Source: CAYWMD01 sp964458575
GTDB lineage: Bacteria; Verrucomicrobiota; Verrucomicrobiia; Limisphaerales; JADLHS01
Assembly (NCBI GenBank): GCA_964458575.1
Contig: CAYWMD010000029.1
Location: forward strand, 13,297-77,296
DNA: 64,000 nucleotides
Reading direction: 5' to 3'
In this document: positions 35,543 through 44,722 of the stretch, piece by piece
Layout of the letters: every line of letters starts with the position of its first letter
Position numbering within the stretch: the stretch's first letter is position 1
Notes under the pieces: generated by a model
The model's database searches: none
What the model was told of the DNA's origin: nothing
Seen by the model: the letters and a program-made list of their open reading frames with translations, nothing else
Program-made: the position numbers and the translations under genes

Positions 35543-35786
35543 GGTCGGATGATAACCGTGCGTCGTCCCGTTTCCAGTTTTCGCGGTGTCGGTTCTATGA
35601 CCAGCAGCCGTTTGCCTCTTGCTGTTAGACCGAGACAGTTCCGTACAGGCGACCGGGGCATTGCGCAGTTTGAACGGGAGAAAGCGGAGGCTGGAATCGC
35701 CGTTGTAGGGCACATAACCTCCACGACCTGGCCAATTCAGGAATGGACGCTGTGGGATTTTGGATTCTGAGCGGCGAACGGCGAAC

Positions 35787-38072
35787 TCACGGCCAGACCA
35801 GACGGTAGAACACGCTCGCGTTGACCGGGCCAATCGGAACGATGACACGATTCGTCGTCGTGGAATCCGGCACATCGAGCCAGACACCGCCGAAGCCGTT
35901 GGTCTGGGTTTGCAGGCGGCCACCGGCCACCAGCCAGGAAAGGTCAAGCGCGTTGCCGGACAACTTGGCCGCCAGACGCATCGAGGCCAGCTTGTAAACG
36001 ATGCCGCCCGTCCCGTTGGCCGAGGAGTTGGTCACGAGCGCGTAGAGTTCGCCGTCGGCGTCCTGCCCGAAACCATGCACCGTCAGGCCGTTGGCCAGAA
36101 CCTGCGAACCAAACTGGGGCAGATAGAACACGTTGATCAAACCGGTTTGCAGGTCCGCGTAGAACAGGCGGCCATCCGCCCGCACCGGCTGGGTTCGCAA
36201 CGCCAGGTCGCCAAAGATGTATTTGCCATAGAGTTCGGGAATGGCCGTGCCGCGATAAACGAATCCGCCCGTGATGGAGATGCCGTCGTTATGGTCGTAT
36301 TCGAGCGTTCCTTGAGCACCGACGATCGGATCAATCAGCCCCGCCGGGAGGCCCGGACTGCGGTTGCCCGGCGGTGTCCCGATGGTGCCGGCGTTGCCCG
36401 ACGGACCGTTGGTGCGGTTGAAAAGAAAGTCGCCTTCCTTGATGGCCCAACCGAAGTTGCTGCCGAGCGTGACCCGATCAATCTCCTCGATGTTGTTCTG
36501 CCCCACGTCGGCAACGATCAATTCACCATTGAGTGTGTCGAAGGAGAAGCGATAGGGATTGCGAAAGCCGAAGGCATAAATCTCCGGCACCTGACCCGGG
36601 CCCTGGAACGGATTGGAGGTCGGGATGCGGTATTGGCCGTTGGCACTGACCGGGTCGGAACTGCCGGGCGTGAGCGATGGATGCAGCGGATCAAAGCGCA
36701 ACATCTTGCCGAGGGGCGTGCTGAGGTTTTGCGCGTTGCCGCCGGGTTCGATGTGGCTGGCGCCGACATCATTGGCGTCACCGCCATCGCCCAGGGCGAG
36801 ATACAGGTAGCCATCCGGGCCAAAGGCGATGGTCCCGCCGTTATGGTTGCCTGCCGTCTTGCCGAAAGAGATGATCTCCCGACGCGAGGCGGTATCCACG
36901 ACGTTCGAGTCGGCGTTCGAGATTTTCCATTCATTAACCACGTTCTTGTAATTGTTGGTCGCGGTGGTCGGCACCGGGTAGGTGGGCGAGGTGGCGGCCG
37001 GAATCATTTCGCTGTTGTAAGTGTACAGCGTGCGATAACCGGGGCTGGCGGGGTTGCTGAAGCCCGGATGAAAGGCCAGGCCAAGAAGGCCGCGCTCGTC
37101 ATTGGCGTTGCCCGGGTTGAAGGGCGGTGTCACGCGGTTCGTAATGTCGAGCGCCACCCCGGGCAGCAAGGTTCCGTTCCGGATGATGCGCAGCAATCCA
37201 TTCTGCTCCACCACGAACAGCCGGTGAGTGTCACCGGGTGGGCTGATGGCGTAGAGGGGCGCAGCCAGGTTGGTGGCAATGGGCTGGAGCAGGAGAGCGA
37301 TGTTTCCGTTGGTGAGCTGCGGCAGGTATCGGGCCATGGTGACCACCACGGGTGCGGAGGTGCCCGTGGTGCCGAGGTTGTCCGTGGCCACGGCGGTCAG
37401 CGTATGCACGCCGGGATCGAGCCTGACCGTGACGCTGTACGGACTGGTGGCATCGTTGCCCAACGACACGAGGCCGGAGAAAAACTGGACGTTGGTGACG
37501 GCGCCGTCGCCATTGCTGGTGGAAGCCCGAATGATCAGGTTCGCGGAACTGCTCAAGGTGGTGCCGTGCACCGGGTTGGTGATGGTCACGCTGGGCGGCA
37601 CGAGGGGTGGTGTGGAACGGATGTATGAAAACCCCGACCCGGAAGGCAGGGAGGTAAACTTCAGCGCCAGGTAGATGTCATCGGAAATGAGATGCACCAC
37701 GAGTTGCTGATTCGGAAGGTTGTGCACCGGGTTTCCGCCGGCGGCGGTGGTCCAGTCCGAATAGGTCAACGTCGCGTAGTCCTCGAGCGATCCCACGGCC
37801 CATTCGGTATCCGCCGGGCTGACAAACTTGTCGAAAGCGGATTCCGTGACGGCGTTGAACATGCCACCGTTGACGGTGCCCCCACCGCCCGTTGCGCGGG
37901 TCAGGGCGACGTTTGCGGTGAGTTGATCCCGATCCCCGGGCGGACTGGGGTAGGGCGCCGCCTGGGTGAAGGTAATCGAGGGACCGTTCCAGACGGTGGC
38001 CGCGTGGCTGTCCTGCAACGCCATAAACACAGCGAGAATACTGGCGAGGATGCCGGCAAGGTACGGTTTCAT
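35787..38072 (-). CDS. Secreted PQQ-type glucose/sorbosone dehydrogenase with Ig-like domain
   Basis: 761 residues. Signal peptide (MKPYLAGILASILAVFMA...HA), an N-terminal ~150-residue region, an Ig-like domain with 'VTITNPVHGTTLSSSANL' (~165-245), then a six-bladed propeller of the GSDH family. The propeller motifs are DERGLLGLAFHPGF, AGNHNGGTIAFGPDGYLYLALGDGGD, FGFRNPYRFSFD, VADVGQNNIEEID. GSDH proteins oxidise sugars using PQQ; Ca2+ or quinone dependence is assumed from the family. The last residues (V-F-Y-R-L-V-W-P) match the shared F-Y-R tail of other secreted proteins in this window. Confidence 0.87.
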   Translation of the reverse strand: MKPYLAGILASILAVFMALQDSHAATVWNGPSITFTQAAPYPSPPGDRDQLTANVALTRATGGGGTVNGGMFNAVTESAFDKFVSPADTEWAVGSLEDYATLTYSDWTTAAGGNPVHNLPNQQLVVHLISDDIYLALKFTSLPSGSGFSYIRSTPPLVPPSVTITNPVHGTTLSSSANLIIRASTSNGDGAVTNVQFFSGLVSLGNDATSPYSVTVRLDPGVHTLTAVATDNLGTTGTSAPVVVTMARYLPQLTNGNIALLLQPIATNLAAPLYAISPPGDTHRLFVVEQNGLLRIIRNGTLLPGVALDITNRVTPPFNPGNANDERGLLGLAFHPGFSNPASPGYRTLYTYNSEMIPAATSPTYPVPTTATNNYKNVVNEWKISNADSNVVDTASRREIISFGKTAGNHNGGTIAFGPDGYLYLALGDGGDANDVGASHIEPGGNAQNLSTPLGKMLRFDPLHPSLTPGSSDPVSANGQYRIPTSNPFQGPGQVPEIYAFGFRNPYRFSFDTLNGELIVADVGQNNIEEIDRVTLGSNFGWAIKEGDFLFNRTNGPSGNAGTIGTPPGNRSPGLPAGLIDPIVGAQGTLEYDHNDGISITGGFVYRGTAIPELYGKYIFGDLALRTQPVRADGRLFYADLQTGLINVFYLPQFGSQVLANGLTVHGFGQDADGELYALVTNSSANGTGGIVYKLASMRLAAKLSGNALDLSWLVAGGRLQTQTNGFGGVWLDVPDSTTTNRVIVPIGPVNASVFYRLVWP

Positions 38073-38416
38073 AGTTTTACATTCAGTAGTGAACCGCGTT
38101 CAAAAGCGGAAATGGGCTTTCGCAAATTGAGAGGGACGGACGATGGGATTGGTTCCCGATTATTTTCCGATGCGGCGATGCGGCGTTTGGATGCATCAGC
38201 CGGGCGCTTTGAACAAAACCCCGGCGACGAGTGCGGCCGTTGGCCAGCCGCGCAGCCATGCAGGAAGGATGGACTATTATCCCAATCAGGACTAATCTCG
38301 TGCGCGAACCTGCGAATCAAGCATGCAGTGTGGCGCGGAAAGAGCCGAACCGGTGGCGGTGAATGTCGCCGTGGCCTGCAGGTAGCGGGCGTGAGAGGAA
38401 ACACGACCTTTAAGAC
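38073..38416. other. Divergent intergenic region
   Basis: 344 bp between the starts of the PQQ-type dehydrogenase (minus) and the TPR membrane protein (plus). It must hold promoters for both. No clear gene, RNA motif or strong -35/-10 pair was recognised by eye. Confidence 0.4.
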
Positions 38417-39835
38417 ATGAACGTGCCTTTGGCCAGTGCCGTCCTGTTGACGTTGTTGTGCGCCGGGTTCGTGACGTTTGCCTGGGTTGCGGCCTATCGC
38501 CTGACGCGGGAGCAGGAGCATTCCCGCTTGCTTCGCTGGCTTCTGCCGTGGTCGCTCAAGGGCCTGTGCCTGCCGCTGGTGATCTGGGCTGTCATGAACT
38601 TCGGCCTTTCGTTCGAACTGCAACCGTTCATGCCGCAAGTGCAACTGGCGCAAGCCGCCGGTCGTTGGTTGGGGGCCTTCCTGGCCTATGTGGTCTTCGG
38701 GCTTTACGCCATTTGCACTTATTGGACGGCGGTAACGTTGGGCTGGATCTTGTATCGCGCCGGGCAGAATCTCGACGGCGAGATGCGCGACCAGTTCCGA
38801 GGCTTGTGCGCGACGAGCTTGGTGGGGCTGTGCCTGCCGGCGGCGGGCATCGTGTGGCTTGGCGGCTGGATGGGCCTTGGTCTGGCGGCGCTGCTGCTGT
38901 TGCTGCCGATTGCCGGATACGCGCCGGGCATCTTGCAGGAAAAGAAAGCGCCGCCGATGTACGCCCGGGCCATCGCGCGGGTGAAGTTCGGCAAGTACGC
39001 CGAGGCCGAGGCGGAGGTCATCCGCCAACTCGAAAAATGCGAGGACGATTTCGAGGGTTGGCTGATGCTCGCCGATCTTTACGCGAACCATTTCCATGAC
39101 CTGCCGGAAGCCGAGCAAACCATCCTGGAGCTTTGTGATCATGCGAGCACCAACCCGGCGCAGCTTTCCATTGCGCTGCACCGGCTGGCGGACTGGCATT
39201 TGAAACTGGCGGGCGATCCCGACGCCGCGCGCCGGGCGTTACAGGTGATTGGCGACCGTCTGCCGGGCACGCACCTCGCGCGGGTAGCCCGGCTGCGCGC
39301 GAACAACCTGCCGCGCACCGCCGACGAGTGGCGTGAGCAACAGCTCAACAAACCCGTCCATCTGCCCGCGCTCGGCGATCCACTCGATGATGAAACAACC
39401 TCGAACCGGCCCACGATGACACCGGCGGAGGCTGCTGCGCGCGTGAATCAGCTTTCCGAACGGCTTGAGCATGACCCGAGCAACATTCCGACGCGCGAAG
39501 AAATGGCGCGCGTCCTGGCCGAACAACTGGGCAAGGTGGACGAGGCCATCGAGCAGGTGAATTGGATGGCCGGTTTGCCGGGTCAGCCGCCAGAAAAGCA
39601 GGCGCATTGGCTCGGTCTCGTTGCCGCCTGGCACCTCCGCATCGCGCAGGACACCGACGCGGCGCGGTTCGTGATGGAACGCTTGATTCGCGAGTATCCC
39701 AACACCGCCCTCGCCTTCACCGCACGCCGCCGGCTTACCCAGATGGAAATGGACCTGAGGTTGAAGCAGCCCCGTCCGGGGCCGAGGAAATTCAAGATTG
39801 AAACGGACCCGCCCCCGCCGTCCGAAACAATCTGA
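38417..39835 (+). CDS. Polytopic membrane protein with C-terminal TPRs
   Basis: 472 residues. Four hydrophobic segments (~5-25, ~42-62, ~85-110, ~135-160, the last G-L-A-A-L-L-L-L-L-P-I-A-G-Y) precede a soluble C-terminal half of helical TPR-type repeats (R-A-I-A-R-V-K-F-G-K-Y-A-E-A-E; D-A-A-R-R-A-L-Q-V-I; D-T-D-A-A-R-F-V-M-E-R-L). The architecture suggests an inner-membrane scaffold. No catalytic motif is recognised. Confidence 0.75.
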   Translation: MNVPLASAVLLTLLCAGFVTFAWVAAYRLTREQEHSRLLRWLLPWSLKGLCLPLVIWAVMNFGLSFELQPFMPQVQLAQAAGRWLGAFLAYVVFGLYAICTYWTAVTLGWILYRAGQNLDGEMRDQFRGLCATSLVGLCLPAAGIVWLGGWMGLGLAALLLLLPIAGYAPGILQEKKAPPMYARAIARVKFGKYAEAEAEVIRQLEKCEDDFEGWLMLADLYANHFHDLPEAEQTILELCDHASTNPAQLSIALHRLADWHLKLAGDPDAARRALQVIGDRLPGTHLARVARLRANNLPRTADEWREQQLNKPVHLPALGDPLDDETTSNRPTMTPAEAAARVNQLSERLEHDPSNIPTREEMARVLAEQLGKVDEAIEQVNWMAGLPGQPPEKQAHWLGLVAAWHLRIAQDTDAARFVMERLIREYPNTALAFTARRRLTQMEMDLRLKQPRPGPRKFKIETDPPPPSETI

Positions 39836-39920
39836 AACGGCGCAGTTCACCGTCAGTATCACGCCGGGCCGGAAGATTTTGTTTAGGAAATTGTCGCCGG
39901 CCCGTGTAATCCTGCCTTTG

Positions 39921-42077
39921 ATGAAATTGCTACCACGATTTGGATGGTTTGCTTTTGGTGGGTCACTCGTTGCGCTCGCATCGGTCACCGTGGTCACCGC
40001 CAACGCGGCGGGAAAAGTCTTCCGCGCGGGCGCCTACGCGATGGACGTCACACCGACCAATTTCCCCACCATTATCAACGGCGGTTTTCTTGAAAGAACC
40101 GTCGCGGGCGTCACCGACCGGTTGCATGCGCGTTGCCTGGTGCTGGACGATGGCAAAACCCGCTTCGCGATTGTCGTGGTGGATTCGTGCATGATGCCGC
40201 GCGAGTTGATTGACGAGGCCAAGGGACTTGCGCGCCAGGCCACCGGTATCCCCACGGACCGGATGCTGGTTTCCGCCACGCACACGCATTCCGCGCCAGC
40301 GGCGATGGGTTGTCTGGGTTGCCGGGTGGACGAGGTGTATGCACGGCAGTTACCCGGTCAGATTGCAGAAGGTATCGCGCGCGCCGTGAATAACCTGGGG
40401 CCCGCGCGGATTGGCTGGACGGTTGCCGACAACTGGGAGCAAACCAACTGCCGCCGCTGGATCAAACGTCCGGATAAGATGCAAGACGACCCGTTCGGCG
40501 TGAACAGCGTGCGGGCGATGATGCATCCGGGCTATCAAAATCCGGATTATGTCGGGCCGTCCGGTCCAATTGATCCCGGTCTTTCGCTGCTGGCGGTGCA
40601 AGCGCTGGATGGCCGCCCGCTCGCGCTGTTGGCGAATTATTCGATGCACTATTTCGGCGCGACGGCGGTTTCCGCCGATTACTACGGCCGGTTTGCCGAG
40701 GGCATCGGCAAACTCATCGGCGCGCGGGACGGAGCGCCGGCATTTGTCGGCATCATGTCGCAGGGCACCAGCGGCGACTCACATTGGATGGATTACAGCC
40801 ACCCGAAGCAGGACATCACGCTTGTTGGCTATACCGAAGCGATGCTGCGCGCCGCCGCGGCGGCGTTTCCCAAAATCAAATATCACAAGCACGTTTCGCT
40901 CGCGATGGCGGAAACGAAAATCAGGTTGCGTCGCCGGGTGGCCGATGAAGCGCGGCTGGCCTGGGCGCGCAAACTCGTCCACGAGATGGGCGATCGGATA
41001 CCGAAAAATCTGCCGGAGGTTTATGCCCAGGAACAGGTGCTCATCGCGGCGGAGCCGGAACGCGAATTGAAACTTCAGGCGTTACGCATTGGCGACCTTG
41101 GCATCACGGCCATTCCCAACGAAGTCTTTGCCATCACCGGTCTCAAGTTGAAGGCGCAAAGCCCGCTGCAACCAACCTTCAACATCGAGCTGGCCAACGG
41201 CGGTGAGGGTTACATCCCGCCGCCCGAGCAGCACAAGCTCGGCGGTTATACCACGTGGGCCGCGCGCACCGCCGCGCTCGTCCCGGAAGCCGAGCCGCGC
41301 ATTGTTGAAACCGTGTTGGGCCTGCTCGAAGAAGTCGCGGGCCGGAAACGGCGCAAACCAGCCGAGGCGAACGGGCCGTATGCCAAAGCGGTCCTCGGCG
41401 CGAAGCCGCTCGCGTACTGGCGGCTGAATGAATTCAACCCACCGACGGCTTTCGATGCCACCCGACACGGCAACACCGCAACTTACGATTGGGAACATGG
41501 CGTTGCGTTTTACCTCCTCGGTGCCGGCAACGGTGTCGGCGCGTCGTCCCAACCGGCACTCGCGCCGACGGCGTTTTCCGACAAAAATCAAATCAACCGC
41601 GCGCCGCAGTTCGCCGGCGGATCGTTCAAGGCCGAGTTGAATCAGCTCGCCGCGAATTATTCCGTGATGTTCTGGCTTTGGAATGGCCTTGATCCCAGGG
41701 TTCGCGCGACCACGGGCATTGTGTGCTTGCGCGGGAGCGAGCGACTCGGCATCACCGGCACGAACAGCGAACCCGGCCGGCTCTTCTTCGGTGCAACCGC
41801 TGCGGGCGCTGCGGCGGTTGGGAAGACGGTATTGCGGCTTAAAGACTGGCATCATGTCGCGTTTGTGCGTGAGAACCGTCGAATCAGCGTTTTCCTCGAT
41901 GGCCAGCCAGAGTTGGACAACGAAGTTCCCGCCAACCCGAACGACCCGGTCATAGCTTTCGGAGGCCGCGCGGAGGATGGAGACACTTTGGAGGGCAAGC
42001 TGGACGAGGTGGCCGTCTTCGGTCGCGCGTTGAGACCCGGCGAAATCGTGCGAATCTACAACTCGGCGAAGCGCTAG
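39921..42077 (+). CDS. Secreted neutral ceramidase-like protein with C-terminal LamG domain
   Basis: 718 residues from the ATG at 39921; the frame upstream overlaps the TPR gene. Signal peptide (W-F-A-F-G-G-S-L-V-A-L-A-S-V-T-V). The N-terminal ~450 residues match the neutral/alkaline ceramidase fold: A-G-A-Y-A-M-D-V-T-P-T-N, VSATHTHSAPAA with the zinc-type H-T-H-S, and MSQGTSGDSHWMDY. The usual wording is 'GDVSPN', so it is divergent. A LamG/concanavalin domain follows (~550-715; Y-W-R-L-N-E, W-H-H-V-A-F-V, K-L-D-E-V-A-V-F-G-R-A-L). Hydrolysis of a lipid or sugar amide is possible; ceramide itself is unproven. Confidence 0.78.
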   Translation: MKLLPRFGWFAFGGSLVALASVTVVTANAAGKVFRAGAYAMDVTPTNFPTIINGGFLERTVAGVTDRLHARCLVLDDGKTRFAIVVVDSCMMPRELIDEAKGLARQATGIPTDRMLVSATHTHSAPAAMGCLGCRVDEVYARQLPGQIAEGIARAVNNLGPARIGWTVADNWEQTNCRRWIKRPDKMQDDPFGVNSVRAMMHPGYQNPDYVGPSGPIDPGLSLLAVQALDGRPLALLANYSMHYFGATAVSADYYGRFAEGIGKLIGARDGAPAFVGIMSQGTSGDSHWMDYSHPKQDITLVGYTEAMLRAAAAAFPKIKYHKHVSLAMAETKIRLRRRVADEARLAWARKLVHEMGDRIPKNLPEVYAQEQVLIAAEPERELKLQALRIGDLGITAIPNEVFAITGLKLKAQSPLQPTFNIELANGGEGYIPPPEQHKLGGYTTWAARTAALVPEAEPRIVETVLGLLEEVAGRKRRKPAEANGPYAKAVLGAKPLAYWRLNEFNPPTAFDATRHGNTATYDWEHGVAFYLLGAGNGVGASSQPALAPTAFSDKNQINRAPQFAGGSFKAELNQLAANYSVMFWLWNGLDPRVRATTGIVCLRGSERLGITGTNSEPGRLFFGATAAGAAAVGKTVLRLKDWHHVAFVRENRRISVFLDGQPELDNEVPANPNDPVIAFGGRAEDGDTLEGKLDEVAVFGRALRPGEIVRIYNSAKR

Positions 42078-42396
42078 TTCTTCTGCCGGTTTGGACCGAT
42101 GGCGGTGGCTAGTTGAGCATTCAAAATGTGGCTGACGTCGGATGCGCCATTCGCATTGGCAATCCCGAGTTCTGCCTTGCCCGACTTAACCGCCCGATAT
42201 TCGTTGGCACTCAATCCTCGCCAGCTACCCACTCCGTTTTCACCCGACCACAATTCCGCCTCGAGGCAGCGGCGTCCCAATCCAGACCGGAAGCTGGACT
42301 TGACCGACCGGCTACGCAGAGTCAAACTGGGGTCGAAACTCAATCAGTCCCATTCGTGCGTTCAGCCGAAATCTCGTGTCATTCAAAAGCAAACCT
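42078..42396. other. Intergenic region, no confident gene
   Basis: 319 bp upstream of the first beta-strand-repeat gene. The minus strand is open over 42074-42343 (89 codons; ...SGKAELGIANANGASDVSHI...), which is hydrophilic and without a recognised domain. It may be a relic, a repeat or chance. No terminator or promoter is clear. Confidence 0.3.
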
Positions 42397-44364
42397 ATGA
42401 AAACCACTCTACGGATCACCTTGCTGGCCTGCATGCTTTTGGGCCACCCCTTCGTGCAGGCCGCCACGAACTACTGGGACGGCAACACGTCCAGCCTCGG
42501 CGCCGGCCTGGCGCCGAATGGAACGTGGGACGTGGACGCGTTCTGGAGCACGGACCCGGCCGGCGGGGCATCCACGACCGTTTGGACGCCCGGCAACACC
42601 GCGGTCTTCTCGGCCGGCAACACCGCCGTTGATGCCTTCACCGTAACCGTCAATGCCAGCGTGAACGCGAGCGGGATGGTGTTCGAAGAGGGCATGCCGA
42701 CCGTTGTCGGCGGCACGATCACGATGGATGCGCCGGATTTCCCGATTGTGGCGAAGACCAATGCCACCATTACAGCGGGCCTGGAAGACGGCGCGGGGTT
42801 CGGATTCATAAAATCCGGGCCGGGTTCATTGAACTTGGGCGGCGCGAGCGGTCACAGTGGCACCAACACCATTGCTGAAGGTGAGGTCGCCATCAGCAGC
42901 ACATCCGCGCTGGGTAATACCTTGGTCCCGACCATCGTCAGCAACGGCGCCACGCTAAAAGTCACCGTATCGGGCGCGAGCGAGCAGGTGATCTTGAATG
43001 GCAGCGGGACGACCAACTCCGGTGCGTTTCGTGATGCCCTGCCGGGCGCGGGCAGTTTCAGCGGCAAACTGATTCTGGGCTCGGACGCTCGGGTGGAGCA
43101 CAGTGGCAATGCCAACTTCTCGTTCACGGCGCAATATTTGGATGGGACGAACAACGCGAATGGCTTTGCCAACCTGACCATTGGCGGCGATGGGTCGGGG
43201 TTTCATCGGTTCAACATTGCCGGCCCGGCGATCCGGCTGGGCAAGGGCGTGTTGATCAAGGAGGGGCTCTGCCAGCACAACTTCGAAGTGGTCAACGATA
43301 TCGGCGCCATCTATTTCAACCGGGGTCACCTGAACTGGCGCGAGTCCGGCGGGGGTGGCACGGGTGTGGTTTACGTCGCAGCCACCGCCGGTGAAATCCG
43401 ATGCACCGCGGTAAACAAGACCAATAACAATAACATCGAGCTTGCCACCGGCGCCATTGCGGCCATCAACGTGGGTGACAAAGCCCCCAACGGTATCGAA
43501 ACCAACGGTCCGCTTAGCTTTACTGGCGTGATCAGCGGGCCCGGCGGCTTGAGCAAGACGAATGCGGGTGTCGCGGTCCTCTACAACACCAACCTCTATC
43601 AAGGCAACACAACCATCAAAATGGGTGCTTTGACCCTGGGCGGTGGCAGCTCCATTTCCAACAGCCCGGTCATTGACTTGTGGGCCGGTGGCTCGTTCGA
43701 CGTGCTCGCGCTCCCGGGCGGCTTTGTGCTCGAAGCGGCCCAAACGCTCAAGGGGAACGGGACCGTTTGGGGCAACGTCATCGCCAAGGGCGCGATTTCT
43801 CCCGGAGCGTCCGTCGGCAGCCTTACGAACATTGGCAACCTGATCCTGGCCGGGAGTCTGTTGATTGACGTGGACAAATCGCTCTCGCCGGGTTCATCCA
43901 ACGATTTTATCACAGTGACCGGGGCTTTGAGCCATGGCGGAGGCGCCACCCTGACCGTGGTGAACCTCGGACCGACGCTGGCCGTCAACGACCGGTTCCA
44001 AATTTTCAACCAGCCCGTGTCTGGTGGACATACAATTTCGGTCACGGGTGGGGGGGCCACCTGGACCAATCGGCTTGCCTTCGACGGTTCGATTGGGGTG
44101 CTGACGCTTTCGGTGACGCCGCCACCGGTGCCGGCGACGAATCTGACGGTTACCGCGGTTGGGCCCAACAGCGTGGGGTTGGGTGGCAAGGGCGCGGCCA
44201 ACGCGGCGTACGACGTTTACGCCTATACCAACGTGGCGGCGGCGATGTCGAACTGGTGGAAGCTTGGGACGACCAATGCGAGCGCGGGCGGCGTGATCCA
44301 GTTTGTGGACCCGCAGGCGACCAACGCGTATCGGTTCTACCGGTTTGGCCAGCCTTCGCCGTAG
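42397..44364 (+). CDS. Secreted autotransporter-associated beta-strand-repeat protein 1
   Basis: 655 residues from the ATG at 42397. Signal peptide (T-L-R-I-T-L-L-A-C-M-L-L-G-H-P-F-V-Q-A), then repeats typical of autotransporter passenger helices: F-T-G-V-I-S-G-P-G-G-L-S-K, LKGNGTVWGNVIAKGAISPG (the PEP-like 'SPGAS.GSLT' element) and T-L-T-V-V-N-L-G-P-T-L. There is no outer-membrane barrel. The C-terminal ~85 residues end in Y-R-F-Y-R-F-G-Q-P-S-P, nearly identical to the next paralogue. Probably surface-exposed or released. A rho-independent terminator follows. Confidence 0.82.
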   Translation: MKTTLRITLLACMLLGHPFVQAATNYWDGNTSSLGAGLAPNGTWDVDAFWSTDPAGGASTTVWTPGNTAVFSAGNTAVDAFTVTVNASVNASGMVFEEGMPTVVGGTITMDAPDFPIVAKTNATITAGLEDGAGFGFIKSGPGSLNLGGASGHSGTNTIAEGEVAISSTSALGNTLVPTIVSNGATLKVTVSGASEQVILNGSGTTNSGAFRDALPGAGSFSGKLILGSDARVEHSGNANFSFTAQYLDGTNNANGFANLTIGGDGSGFHRFNIAGPAIRLGKGVLIKEGLCQHNFEVVNDIGAIYFNRGHLNWRESGGGGTGVVYVAATAGEIRCTAVNKTNNNNIELATGAIAAINVGDKAPNGIETNGPLSFTGVISGPGGLSKTNAGVAVLYNTNLYQGNTTIKMGALTLGGGSSISNSPVIDLWAGGSFDVLALPGGFVLEAAQTLKGNGTVWGNVIAKGAISPGASVGSLTNIGNLILAGSLLIDVDKSLSPGSSNDFITVTGALSHGGGATLTVVNLGPTLAVNDRFQIFNQPVSGGHTISVTGGGATWTNRLAFDGSIGVLTLSVTPPPVPATNLTVTAVGPNSVGLGGKGAANAAYDVYAYTNVAAAMSNWWKLGTTNASAGGVIQFVDPQATNAYRFYRFGQPSP

Positions 44365-44383
44365 GCTTATCCCGATCGGCTCA

Positions 44384-44416
44384 AGCCCGACCGGAAAAGG
44401 TCGGGCATTTCTTCTT
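44384..44416 (+). terminator. Rho-independent terminator
   Basis: An 8-bp GC stem GCCCGACC-ggaaaa-GGTCGGGC (44385-44406) is followed by ATTTCTTCTT, 20 nt after the stop of beta-strand protein 1. Confidence 0.8.
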
Positions 44417-44494
44417 CGACCGGGCGAAACGACGCACTTCTGCTTTTCACAAAGTCGTTCGTGCACCACCGTCGAAAAACCGGGAAAACCGTTC

Positions 44495-44523
44495 TTGACA
44501 AGCGTGTTTCCAGACGATACAAA
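44495..44523 (+). promoter_or_regulatory. Sigma70-type promoter for beta-strand protein 2
   Basis: TTGACA (44495-44500), exactly 17 nt, then TACAAA (44518-44523). The same arrangement precedes the next paralogue. Transcription would start near 44530, leaving a ~150-nt leader. Confidence 0.75.
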
Positions 44524-44722
44524 GGCTGGCGAAACTTAAATCACCTTCACAGATGCGACTCGTAACTCCTTGCTTCTGTTCGTGCAGGTTGAAACGGCAC
44601 GCCCGGTTTCGCCCAAGGTTTCTGAGCACGTGCCAGGTGGCTGCAACTGTGAGGGTGGGACTCAGCCAACCCAAAAAGTTATGAAACCAACCCTGCCATT
44701 GACCTTGTTGATCTGCGCTGCC
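44507..44722 (+). repeat. 216-nt direct repeat, copy 1 (leader plus start of gene)
   Basis: By direct comparison this block is identical to 46854-47069 (offset 2347). It covers the -10 region, the whole leader and the first 14 codons of the beta-strand protein; divergence begins just outside it. Confidence 0.9.
44553..44684 (+). CDS. Possible leader peptide (uORF)
   Basis: A 43-codon ATG frame in the leader (M-R-L-V-T-P-C-F-C-S-C-R-L...) whose TGA overlaps the ATG of beta-strand protein 2 (ATGA at 44681-44684). It is Arg/Cys-rich, and no Shine-Dalgarno is visible for either start. Its exact copy exists before paralogue 3, but both lie in a recently duplicated block, so this is not independent conservation. 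Confidence 0.3.
   Translation: MRLVTPCFCSCRLKRHARFRPRFLSTCQVAATVRVGLSQPKKL

Noticed and set aside
35760..37628. A 622-codon plus-strand frame opposite the PQQ-type dehydrogenase
   Set aside because: It is antisense to a gene with clear propeller motifs and a signal peptide; no recognisable protein features.
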